Shown: in pieces, positions 35,213 through 46,900 of the stretch
How the letters are laid out: every line of letters starts with the position of its first letter
Position numbering within the stretch: position 1 is the stretch's first letter
Assembly (NCBI GenBank): GCA_028753945.1
Contig: JAPNXP010000006.1
Span: 3,162,001-3,226,000, forward strand
From: Hexactinellida sp. DTS-2022
Lineage: Eukaryota; Porifera; Hexactinellida
Length of the DNA stretch: 64,000 bases
Direction of reading: 5' to 3'
Made by a program: the position numbers and the translations under genes
The notes under the pieces: generated by a model
The model's database searches: none
Told to the model about the DNA's origin: nothing
Seen by the model: only the letters and a program-made list of their open reading frames with translations

Positions 35213-35425
35213 TATATCTATATTAGTGCCTGAATTTTGTACGCTTAATAAAATGTACGTCTATGGATAGAGTTTCGTCAGAAATAAATATAAATTATGC
35301 ATCAAGATTAACCCTTGCCTTGTTCTATCCTAATCAGACACGAAACCTGTATTTCTAACATGATTGTATCTCGATAACACGTGCACAACAATTGGATAGG
35401 AGGTATGGTGTCAATGAATAAAAAT
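35213..35425. repeat. About 210-bp direct repeat, copy 1
   Basis: It matches 38183-38387 almost base for base (GTGCCTGAATTTTGTACGCT to GGATAGGAGGTATGGTGTCA). Together the two copies bracket the NHL gene in the same orientation. The 5' extension (ATAAATATTTAATGGAACTA) lies left of the MITE at 34700-34720. Confidence 0.8.
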
Positions 35426-35594
35426 AAATGTATAAGTGGTATAATTAATATGTTACTGTCCAACCAGTCAACTAATAAAAAACCGACACAAAGTGAAAAG
35501 TAAGAATTAGCAAAGCAGACACAATCTACCATCCACTAGTAATTATTAGAATATTCTGGAATAAACTACAAAATTAGTAATTGGTCAATTATAA

Positions 35595-36442
35595 GAAGAG
35601 TTTACTTATACAGCGATCATCGGTAGAGTGAATAATGCCACCGATGATATTGTACTAAATATTCCTGTTTGAATTATCACTAACTTGAGTAATTCAGTCC
35701 AATTATTAGTTAACTAATAATTGGACTGAATTACTCAACATAATAGTGAGTGTTGTTTATAAATATCTTTAGCGAGTATAATTAGGAATAATTATTTTCG
35801 TACTCCATGCTCCACGTTATAATAACAAGGCATTTCATTTTCTCTCTATATAATCTTATTAAATTTTTTATCTGTTTGAAGAATTCACTACGTTTGAATA
35901 TGAAAATGATGATTATATGGGAGCTACCAATGACTGCAGCTATTATCTCCTACAGAACCACCTGGTTATTCCAAATTCCCCGATTTTGATAATCAACACG
36001 TTTACTTACTGATAAAACTTGACCTAAACTTGGCTACACTAATTAGCAACAACAAATAATACTCAAGAGTATTCAAGTCAAAGTTGGTATCCAAATCCCC
36101 TGCCTATTCCTGATCCAATTCAAGGAGGATAAATTTTCGCTGAGGAAACAAACCACACAATAACAATTCCTCGTAGCATTGAATTTGAAGCAAAATCGCC
36201 CATATAAGTACCGGAATGTAGCAGAACTGTCAATTTATCTGAGGATTTTCAATCTGGTCCGTGGACCTCAACAGATTCTGCGAAGCAAGAGCTTTCTTGA
36301 TGACTCACAACTTATTAACAGGTGGAGTACGTTTTAGTCTAAACTGGGGTGCTAATCTTGTCAAAAAGAGTAAAAAGGTAAACTAACTGCAGAAGGAAGA
36401 CTGATGATCGGTGCTACTGATGATCGCTGTAGAAGTAAACTC
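35595..36442. mobile_element. Foldback element or MITE upstream of the NHL gene
   Basis: The left end GAGTTTACTTATACAGCGAT at 35598 and the right end ATCGCTGTAGAAGTAAACTC near 36432 are near-perfect inverses, extended inward by CATCGGTAG. A perfect 54-bp palindrome occupies 35685-35738. No transposase is visible in the interior. Bases 36443-36760 before the NHL gene are plain AT-rich sequence. Confidence 0.6.
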
Positions 36443-36760
36443 TAAAAGAATAAACAACTTTTTTGTGTGTAAAAGAATTTGTCTAGAAGAGTTCAAATAT
36501 ACAACCACTAATACAACTAACTTAGGAAACAACTTTATTGATTCTTGTAATACAAACATGTTTGTGGAATAATATTGTGTAAGGCTACAAAGTTCAGAGA
36601 ATAGTACACAGCACTAACCACTGAGAAATCTAGTCATCCTATTTCCAATGATTATGTCGGATAAGCAGTTTCTACAGAGCTCTAATGCACACAGTTATAA
36701 ATAGAAATATTATGTTACAACTAACTCAATAAACTGAATAGTATCAGAATCAAGTTTACA

Positions 36761-38008
36761 ATGGCGACACAGTTTCCAGAACCCATACCAGTGCCACTCG
36801 TAGACCCAATAGCGACACAAATAAACCAATCGGTAGACAGGTTGATACGCTCTCTCGAGCAGAGAAGAGTCCAGCTGTTGACCGACTTAAGGGACAGCCG
36901 AGAGGAAATGAGAGCCAATCGAGTGGCGCGACAAAGAATCGAGATACAAATAACAAAAACACGCGCGCTTTTCGAAGGCCAACTAATGCACAATAAGCTC
37001 CATTCCATGCAGGAGAGAATAGTGGCAGAGTTAGAAGCTACGCGAGCTGAAATGCAAGCCAATTACCCTCCTCCTCAAGACCTGAACTTCCTGTGCGACA
37101 CACGGGACCTAGAGGGACACATCTCCCGTCTGGGAGAGATTCTACAGGCCGACATTCCTCCAGCAGTGCCTGACTACGCTGCATTCCAACAACCCAGTGT
37201 TGCTGTTGGGAAACAAGGATCAGCTCCTGGAGAGTTAAACTGGCCAAGAGGTGTTACCATCGAACAAGCATCTGGACACATTTATGTGGCAGATAGAAGT
37301 AACAGTCGAATCCAAATATTCTCTGAAACTGGAGAATGTCTCAACCAATTCGGAGATCAACACCTGAAGCAGCCATGGGGCATATTAACCTACAAAGACA
37401 GCATTTTTGTTACAGACATAGGACTCGACGCTATATTCCTATTCAAGATGTCAAATCTCACAATGATAAAGCGAGTAGGGAAGAAAGGATCTGGAAAGCA
37501 AGAATTCAATTATCCGAGGCAACTCGCTATCTCTCCAAACCAACGCCTCTACGTGCCAGATAATAACAACAACAGAATCCAAATCATGTCTACAGAACTA
37601 GCTTTCCAAGACTCGCTACGACATCAAACAATGACAAGACCTACTGATGTTAAATTCACAAAGGATGAAATGTTTGTGTTAAGCCGTGAAGACAATCCCT
37701 GTATCCACGTGTTTACACAATCAGGAGAGAAGTCCCGCTCCATAGTTACCAGCGGAGGAATAGGAATGCAAGTTTCAGGAGCATTGTTCTTCTGTTTAGA
37801 CGGACGCAATAATATCGTCATCAGCGACTGCTATGTTAACGCAATCAAGGTATTCTCTCCAGCAGGAGACCTCCTACACACGATAGGACGGAAAGGACAA
37901 CAAGATGGAATGTTTAACTTCCCTTATGGTATTGCTATCCTCAACAACACTAAATTAGTTCGTGTCTCTGAAAACCAAAAGTTCGGCCTCCAAATATTAA
38001 CTGCTTAA
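36761..38008 (+). CDS. Coiled-coil NHL-repeat protein (TRIM-NHL-like, no RING or B-box)
   Basis: A 415-residue cytosolic protein from a single exon. Residues about 18-135 are charged and helical (VDRLIRSLEQRRVQLLTDLR, then EERIVAELEATRAEM-like heptads), predicting a coiled coil. From about residue 165 to the end there are some six NHL blades forming a beta-propeller: GELNWPRGVTIEQASGHIYV, ADRSNSRIQIFSETGEC, FNYPRQLAISPNQRLYVPD, NNRIQIM, FNFPYGIAIL. Propellers of this kind bind proteins or RNA. RING and B-box, present in full TRIM-NHL proteins, are absent here, and no upstream exon was found. The ATG is the first in the frame. A candidate polyadenylation signal AATAAA lies in TAATAAATATTT at about 38160. 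Base and codon use fit a real gene. It is bracketed by two copies of a noncoding direct repeat. Confidence 0.85.
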   Translation: MATQFPEPIPVPLVDPIATQINQSVDRLIRSLEQRRVQLLTDLRDSREEMRANRVARQRIEIQITKTRALFEGQLMHNKLHSMQERIVAELEATRAEMQANYPPPQDLNFLCDTRDLEGHISRLGEILQADIPPAVPDYAAFQQPSVAVGKQGSAPGELNWPRGVTIEQASGHIYVADRSNSRIQIFSETGECLNQFGDQHLKQPWGILTYKDSIFVTDIGLDAIFLFKMSNLTMIKRVGKKGSGKQEFNYPRQLAISPNQRLYVPDNNNNRIQIMSTELAFQDSLRHQTMTRPTDVKFTKDEMFVLSREDNPCIHVFTQSGEKSRSIVTSGGIGMQVSGALFFCLDGRNNIVISDCYVNAIKVFSPAGDLLHTIGRKGQQDGMFNFPYGIAILNNTKLVRVSENQKFGLQILTA

Positions 38009-38154
38009 CTGCTATTTGTGCTTATCTATGTGCCTAATTAATGCATTGCTCTAATAATTAGAATTTCAAAACTCAGGGGGAATTGTTATTGTTTACTTTG
38101 GTAGAATAGCGTTTCTAAAGGCATGTTTCATATTAAACAATGTTTTCTGCTACA

Positions 38155-38387
38155 TAATCTAATAAATATTTAATGGAACTATATCTATATTAGTGCCTGA
38201 ATTTTGTACGCTTAATAAAATGTACGTCTATGGATAGAGTTTCGTCAGAAATAAATATAAATTATGCATCAAGATTAACCCTTGCCTTGTTCTATCCTAA
38301 TCAGACACGAAACCTGTATTCCTAACATGATTGTATCTCGATAACACGTGCACAACAATTGGATAGGAGGTATGGTGTCAATGAATT
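38155..38387. repeat. Direct repeat copy 2 (uninterrupted)
   Basis: This is the empty-site version of 34700-35425, lying in the probable 3' untranslated region of the NHL gene. It ends where the hairpin-bearing repeat family begins. Confidence 0.8.
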
Positions 38388-39970
38388 AAAAAAAATCCAA
38401 AATTGCAGCCTGTGCCGACGCTTGTTCCTTGGTGGCACTATATTTTGATTTTGGTTTATTGATAGTGCCTCCGAAGGAACATGCTGTCGGCACAGGCTGC
38501 AATTTCGGATTTTTTTATCTCCATGTCATCATCACTATGAAGGTGTTAAATTATTTCAGAAGGTGTTTCAAAAGGCAATGACCCTTAGTAAGTTGGAAGT
38601 TTCGTTTAGATCACTTCATTTCAAAGATATTCAAGTTTCAGTAGAATATAATAGCTGATGACTCAGCATTTTTTATGTGAGTGTTGGGTCATCACCCAAC
38701 ATCAACTAACCCATTTTAAAAATCGAATTAACAAAATTGTAAAAACACATTTTATGGTGATGTCATCATCACCTCAAGGTGTCAAGACCCATTTGTAGAG
38801 GTGTTACGTGGCATAAGGATCAATTGATAAATTGGAAGTTTGTTTCTATCTTATTTGATTTCTGAGATTTATGATATTTAATTAATTAGTATAAATAATA
38901 ATTAATATTATATATAATTTAACACCAATTTCAATGTCAACTTACAATTATTAAGTTAAATTATTTTGTAATGAATAATTAATTAATTATTTGGTTATCA
39001 AATTTCAATTCCGCACTCTCGAAAACCTCTAATAAACAAATTGCAAGCATCTATATAAGTAATATACTGACTGAATTAATTATAATTAATTACGTCAGTA
39101 TATTAACAGTGCAATAATGTTCTCCAAATTCCTTATATAAATTAATTTAATTTAATCCAGTAATGCTACAATTAAATAGAAGCCAGCTGGAATTTATAAG
39201 TTAATTCAATATAATTATCGCAAGTTGAATCACTAGAGTAGGATTTAACAAGTTAAATCAATATAATTATTACAAGTTAAAACAATGGAATTAGATTTAA
39301 CACTTTACAGAAATTGAAGTGTGAGTAAACAAAGAAATTTCAACCCCCATTTATGGCAAAAATTAAACCCATTTTTAAAGAATTTCTTCTCCCAACAGAC
39401 GCAGAATTTAAAGATGAATCCAAATATGAAATAAAATTTGGGGGTTTAGTAAAACATATTTTGAGTTATGGACCAGACAAATTTTGAAAGGTGTTAAAGA
39501 TGTGTCCAAAATTTGTTAATCAAAAATCGTAACCCCAGGTGCAAATTAGACGGTCCCATCGCACCTACATGCCAAGTTTCAGCCCATTAATTATAAAGCT
39601 CTGGCCAGGGCACCGTCTACGGAGAAAAAAAAATCCAAAATTGCAGCCTGTGCCGACGCATGTTCCTTTGGTGGCACTATATTTTGATGGTGGTTTATTG
39701 ATAGTGCCTCCAAGGGAACATGCTGTCGGCACAGGCTGCAATTTTGGATTTTTTTCGCCAAGTTATCAACGCCTCAAGTTGTCAAGAACCATTTGTTAAT
39801 TGATCCGAGTCACAAGGAACGGTAGATAAATTTGAAGTTTGTTTCTACCATAAACCATCTTGAGTTTAATGCCATTCATTCATTATGTATTGATAAAAGT
39901 CAACAAATTTGAGTAAAGTCAACAAACTCCTTATATTATTTTATTTTATTTTATCCATTGTATAGTACAT
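38388..39970. repeat. Dispersed noncoding repeat, two consecutive units
   Basis: The hairpin at 38395-38515 is followed by the same order as 33225-33830. A second unit with a hairpin at 39630-39750 then matches 2345-2740 and 51460-51760. The second unit is cut off at about 39970 by the Helitron end (host TGTATAGTA, then foreign sequence). Confidence 0.7.
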
Positions 39971-39975
39971 AATAC

Positions 39976-40076
39976 CCCGTTTCTCCCCCACACGCCACGC
40001 CCCCCGTTTCTCCCCCACACGCCACGCCCCCCGTTTCTCCCCCACACGCCACATCCCCCGTTTCTCCCCCACTTCC
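39976..40076. repeat. 27-bp GC-rich minisatellite at the Helitron 3' side
   Basis: There are about 3.7 copies of a unit starting CCCCGTTTCTCCCCCACAC. It is strongly GC-rich against the AT-rich surroundings and lies at or within a few bases of the inferred 3' border of the element. Confidence 0.8.
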
Positions 40077-40833
40077 TAGCTCTATAATGAACTTACTACA
40101 GTCACAACCATTACATATATAACATTCTTATTAGCTTAACTCTTTTCTTATTACTACATACGTATACTATATAATTTAAACTCTATTTATATCATGTTAT
40201 CAATTGCAATTATAATAATATCCGATCAAATGGAATATACGTATACCTTGTGATTGTGAAATAAGTATACTTCCTGGTATTTGCAAAAACCATAGTTCAT
40301 TATCAACCAATAATTTAACTGCAATTAAGATGTATTACTTGAATTCACCTTTCACAAATACCCCCATATATAAGATAATTACAGAATACTGCTTTAAATC
40401 TATGGAGAATTTCAATTCGGTCCCTCAAGGGCTGCTGATAAAAATCAGTGGGTGCACTTGGGACACACCTCAGTACCTTTCCCCCGAAATTAACCCATAA
40501 ATTACTAATTGCACCATGATCCCTGTTACATAAGCCATATGAAATACGGCACACTTATCATTCAGACAAGCCATATGCCTGGCACACTTGCCAAAAAAGC
40601 AAGCCACATGCTATCTAGCACACCTCATAGAGGCCATATGCGTTGCACACTTAGTAACAGTTACATGTATTAATTAGCAAAGTATTATTAAACCTGATTG
40701 TACTCATAATGACAAACAATTATAGTACCAACTCCAGGAAAATTTGGAATCTCATAAAGTTATGAAATAGCATAATCCATTATTTGTCGAGAAATTCTAC
40801 ATAATAAAATAAACGCCAATAGCTAAAATACTA

Positions 40834-40985
40834 TTAAATCATGTAGATTGCATCATAGTGGTTCGTACCACTTCCACAATGATTAATGGAATGAAATAGA
40901 ACTATTAATGACTTTCCTTGATAGATAGGATCATTGGGTATACCTAGATTATTTGCATTATATACGTACATCAGTAATCACCCAT
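40834..40985 (-). pseudogene. Out-of-frame C-terminal piece of the Helitron OTU domain
   Basis: Directly after WVITD the minus strand can be read in a shifted frame as VYNANNLGIPNDPIYQGKS followed by LFHSINHCGSGTNHYDAIYM and a stop at 40834. The NHYDAI motif is the usual place of the OTU catalytic histidine. A small indel near 40968 therefore ends the main frame early. It is too close for a spliceosomal intron (the candidate would be about 22 bp). Confidence 0.75.
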
Positions 40986-43900
40986 TTAGACGGGTCTGTA
41001 TCAGGAGCATTAATATAACTTACATTAATGCGGGCTAAAATGCCTAACATAATAAGTTCATTCACAGTTCCCCAAGAGTAATTACGCCGCATATTACTCA
41101 AGTGTTGCTGAATAGTAACTGCATTATAGCATTGGATGCCACAGAAAGCAGCAACATAAGGACTTTGTTCAAATGTGTCTATTAGAGAACCACGGATATT
41201 ATGATGCTCAATTTCATCACCGAAAATAATGTGAGACAATGTTCTAAAGAAACAATTTCCATCACTTGTTACAGGAACTATCCTGAAATTAAACCGATCT
41301 CTTATATTTGTACGCATAAAATCGTAATAACTAGTAGCAGAGACTCTAGACCCAGTATAGTTAGTCGGTCTTAAAGGTATTCTCTGTAGATTAATGCATG
41401 CTGCTAATGACTGTCTCATCGAAAATGTGAATGAATTAGCATTGTCATATGTATTTACGGGAGGCAGCACAGGAGTAGGGATGTACACATGACTAACAAT
41501 TACATCCTGAATATCCTTGGTTGTATTATCAATTGGTATTTGGTCAATATCAATAATATCATGTTGACTAGTAGCATGTGATATAATTGGTTGATTATCC
41601 ACATTACTACAGTCACTAACACCAGTTCCAAGAGAAATGAACATTGGCTTATGATCACTAAAGTATGATTCATAAAAACCAGATGAACAGGTCAAGTTTT
41701 TAGTGAATACACAATCCAGCTGAGATCCATAGTTAGTGGATACTCCAGACAAAGATTGCATCATCCCTTTATTTGCAAAATACTTTATCAAGGTATCTCT
41801 CTCAGGAGATCGGGCAAATAAATCTATATTGAAGTCCCCAGTAATTACCAAGGGATCAGAGTTATCAATTTTACATAGAACCTGATCAAGTTCCGAGTAA
41901 AATTCCTTCATTGGGGATTGTGGTGATCGGTATATAGACATTACCACGACAGGTTTATCGATTTTCATGGGATCATAGAACTGGAGAATCAATATCTCGA
42001 TCCTAGCGACATTATAACAGCCTGAGTGTGCAACTAAAGACTTATACACCGCTGGATTTCGGGAGTATATGTGTGTACCAGAACCAGGAAGTCTAGCGCT
42101 ACCATCAATTCTACCAATGAGAGTATGACCAGGGATATTAAAGTTATCGTTGGCTAAAGTCATTGTCTCCTGCAAGATTAACACTTGGGATTGTACTATG
42201 AATTGATTTACGGTCAAATCTTCCCAGTGTTTGTTCAATGAACGAACATTGTGTACATAGATGTCTGGACTAGTTAGTGGAATAGACCAGATAATAGCAC
42301 AGTGTTCTCTTAACCGCTTAAGTTCTAAGTGGACAGGATCTTTTTCAGATAACTTATTAGTCAGTTTTAGATTACCCACTATAAACAGACCAGATGCAGA
42401 TTTAGCCCTACTGAGCGCGGTGTATAACGCATTACGTAGCATACGTATTTCTATATGGACTACAACACAGTCGTAAGTATCGCCTTGACTCTTATGAATT
42501 GTAAGAGCTTCGGCTACTATGAAAGGAAACTGCTTCCTAACTATCTTATAGGAACTCACACCTTTCCCTCTCTGGAAACGTCGTGTTTCCAATCCAATAG
42601 GAGTCCAGTTCCTTGGAATTGCATTATCTCTAAGATAACGATGTTGAGACTTTGCTCGTTTGTCCTTTCCAACTGTAGGATCGTCAAACTCCATCCAGAG
42701 AATACAGGGAACTCGTTCCAGAGAATCGCTCTTGGTACCATATAAAAGTTTCTTCAAGAGGCCAGTAGCTCCATTAACCAGACCATCTTGTATGTCGTTA
42801 TTCACTGTCATGAGGTATCTAGCGCCCAGTTTCAAAAAGAGCTCATAGGGTAGTCCCTGGGTGTCACATTCCTTTAGGTGTTTAATAAGGTTACTCAGCT
42901 TGTCAGTAATACCTCCAGCATTGTCTCCTACTAAAGAATCAATAGCTATAAATCTAAAACCTTCAGTGGTTAATGCATTGAGAACAATCTCGTTATGAGC
43001 ATTAACACTGGCGTTTGTACTAAACAGATGGATAGATTTTATGGGAAGATTCTCATAAGAATTTTTCGCAATAATTCTACAAGTAAATAGATTTGTGTCA
43101 TCCTCAGATAAACAACAGTTAGCAAAATTGTTCAATGCTAATGCAAACTTCTGATCATCTTTTTGTCTCATTATTTCCGTCAGTTCTATATATGAGAATT
43201 TTTCCCAAAGGTACGGACCTACCAGCCCGTCGTAATTATTGGCACTGGAGGCTGAAATTTGAAATACATAGCTATCCATAACCGGACGTAATTGATGGAA
43301 ATCTCCAACACAGATGATGGAGACACCACCAAAGTCCAGTGAATTGTCCATAATGGCTTTCAATCGCTTATTAACCTGAGACAAAATTTTACTACCAACC
43401 ATGGATATTTCATCTATTATGATAACTTTCAAACAGCTTAGCTTACTTCTTAACGTGTTACAAACATCAGAAGATAAGTTGGGCATTTCGCCGTTAAACT
43501 CCGTTACAGGTAAAGCAAATGCAGAATGGAGGGTCATACCACGGATATTAAAAGCAGCTTTACCTGTAGGAGCTGTTAGCAGTACCTTAATAGCATCAGG
43601 CTTAGTGCCAGGTAGTGAATTCATAAACCTTACCAAACCTTCGTATAAGACTCGTACCACCGTACTCTTACCAACACCAGCACCTCCTCCTATATAGAGA
43701 TACATGGGCAGCTGCTTCATAGTCTTAAAGCAGTGCAGAGTGTGGAGGAATACAGTACGCTGAACCTTGTTCAAGCTGCGACACATCTCAAGAAATACCT
43801 CCTCAGTATTCATGTTAGGAATAGTGAAGAATCCTCCTACAGATTTAGTACCGGGGTCACTATTGGGATCTACAGTCCAGGGATTGTCGTTCCCTGGATT

Positions 43901-46900
43901 GTCTACCTGGAAGTCAGTATCCTCAATAACCACTGCACCCTCATTGTTCATTATTTCCTCAATAGCAATCCCATCAAAGTTGAGCTCATCAGGGTCCAAG
44001 TCCTCAAGGATATTAATAGCCTCGTCAATTGAGGATTGGTCTTTACTTTCAAACAATTCCCTATTCTGAGTAATCAGAGTAAGATGGATAGCATACATAG
44101 ATTTAAAGTCGATATTGTCAGTATCACTAGTGTCAGTTCTCCATGGTACAAACAGCATTAACTGTTCTCTATAAAAGTTAACTTCGTCCTGTATAATACT
44201 ATACCTTCTAAATCGGATAATTTTAGCTTTACGACGAAGTCTCATAAAACCTGTATCTTTGAGAGGAAATAGTGTCGGATTATCGACCAGGGACGCTGCT
44301 TCGTCTTCCATATTTTCCTCATCAAAGTCGGGATTAATTTTACATATTCTCTTACTAGATTGGAATTCATACCATGCTGCAAACTCTGCTAGGCATGTTT
44401 CCTCTAACTCGTCAGGTCGTTGCATGTAGTGCTCAATTAAACCTGACAGAAGTATATCTACAGAATCCTGTTCCATACCCATTAGAACGGGTTTGGACTT
44501 GAGCATCCTAACCCGTTTATTAGCAGGATTGGTGTTAATATACACATTTGCTCTACTGCACTTAGAGAGAGGGAGACTGAGGAGATGGTAAGAAACCTCC
44601 TGAGCTGATACCTCGCTACAGCTCTGAAATTTGTATGCTATTCCCCTCAGTCTCTCCTTAATTGTGGCATTGCCTGCTTTCAGATGCATTAAGGCATCTC
44701 TCAATAACTTAGACATCCCACGCTGGGACTTTCCGATATACGAAATAACGTAAACAGCACAAGCGTATGGATCCAATATGTATTGGAGATCCATATTAGC
44801 TTTCCATAAATGCAAAATAGTCGTATTATGAGCATTGATCCGCATTTCATTCAAATTTCGTTTCAGAAATATAGTTGGTCTATTTATACAAGATCTCAAT
44901 GCAGTTATGTATTGCTCTTCGGTAACATAGAGTTCATTAAAGAAATCCTGTATCGTTATACTACCTAAGTCAGTATCGCTCTTATCATAGGTGTCAATTA
45001 GAGTATATATTTTCTTAGCAGTCTCCTTAAGAGCTGCATTAGCAGCTATCTCCTCTTTGGTAGCCGTACTGGCATCAAACTCCAAAGGTTCTAGAATTTT
45101 AGTTGATACCATTGGAGGGTACGGAATACCAAACCTACAACGACGAAAAGACTTTTTCTTATAACACGTATTTGTGTGCTTATGTCGCTGTAACTTAATA
45201 TCATCCTCAGTTATTATACTAGTCTCATCTGGCAATTTACATGAGATAGTACGATCAATAAAATCTATTACTTCATTTAAAGGATTGTGATCATACTTAG
45301 GGGCATCTTGTACCCAAAGTAACGAATGCACATGTGGGGACCCTCTTTGCTGGAATTCTATTCTCAAATAGTAATCAGTCAATTTACCAAGGGGACTAAC
45401 CTCTGATCGAAGCACCTTAAATAGCTCCTTGGAGCGATGATCAAAGTACCTAGCACAAGTGACAGGATCTCTCCTTATCAGATCTGCTCTCTCGCTCCAC
45501 TGGAATTCCAGAACCTCTTCAACAGACAGCTTAACGTCATCGAGGATCTGTTTCAGTATCCTGAGTAGCTCCAGCCATTTAGTCTCAGCAGCAGACAGAG
45601 TTAGAAAGAACGTGGGACATCCCAGCTGTCTTATCATAGACATCAGCTCTCTCTGTTTCTGCTGCCAGAATGCAGGGGTAGACCGGACTTGCTTCAAGAA
45701 CTTAAAAGCCTCATCGTCCTCTACCATTCTCTCCAGATTGTCATCATTGAGAATATCAGCCACAGTTATAGCCTGTCCGTCATTAGACTTTGTTTTTCTC
45801 ATACAAATACTGATAGCATTGCTAAGACTAGCTGTCTCTACCAGTTTGTATTTGAGAAGCAGCAGAGGGATGTTAGTGCTACACCTCCTATCATATCTAG
45901 GGAATATATTAGAGTCTCATTAGCAGATTTGAAAATTATATTGAAATTTAATTAATTGTAAATAACAAATATGTTATTGGACCATGGATATAACATAGTT
46001 ATTAAACTTTAAGAATATCCATGGTTGTAACAAAATTATGTATAGTAGAGATTGAAATTATAAGTATTATTAGATAGTAACTAACCTCAAGATGTCAGAC
46101 TTTGATTTCTTGAGGATAGACAAGTCCTCAGGTAAGTCTCTCTTGAGACCAGCAAACACACAAGGGTAAGCTAGTTCCTCTATAAACCTATCCGTGGTTA
46201 AGTACAGAGGCTTCCTCCCTTCTCCAGGAGCCAATTTCATTAGCAGGTTCTCATTAGATAGCAGCAGTGTGTCTAGAGAACCAGGGTTAATGGGGAGATC
46301 ATCCTTGGTCTCATCCCAATCATCAATCTCCTTCAACAACTCCTCAAGGTTATCGAAGAGCTCCTCAATAGCAGGAACGGTCTCAGAACCCTCTTGTTCT
46401 TCATCCACTACTATATCACAAGGCTCGTCATTCGGATTAACAATAAAATTAACATTACCAGAACCAGTACGTGTAACAGAGTTAACCCAGTTCTCTGAAA
46501 CTACTACCTTCTCTAGCTTGAAGAGCTCAGTGGTAGAGAGATAGCGAGCGGCTTCTAACACTACATTCGGTCTTATCGTTTCGTATAAATAAGGTTTCGC
46601 GAACGATAACTTACGAAACAATTGTAACTGAATGGTTTGGGACTGTAAGAATGTCCTAGGTAACCGATTAACAGTCTTATCTACGTCTATGGGAACATTA
46701 ACAACCATGCCATGCAGTCCGTGCTGTCTCTCCCTGTCCAGAGATCTGATGTTCATGAACTCGTGTCTGGGAGATACCAGTCTCTGTTCAATCACAGTCA
46801 GACCAGTTAGCTCCGGAGGGATCTCGGGGAAAGTCAAGCCACGGCATAACGCTATCTTAGGTACTCTGCCATCTTTGATGTTAATGAGACAGGTCTTACA

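Noticed and set aside
34700..38387. The NHL gene inside an LTR retrotransposon
   Set aside because: The repeats lack TG...CA ends, a primer-binding site and a polypurine tract, and no gag or pol is present.
40936..40978. A tiny intron explaining the OTU frame change
   Set aside because: The GT-AG candidate would be about 22 bp, far below the minimum for spliceosomal introns; an indel is simpler.
40958..45896. OTU and endonuclease domains as signs of a virus
   Set aside because: HUH Rep, Pif1-type helicase and DUF6570-like region in one frame are Helitron hallmarks; no capsid or viral polymerase is present.
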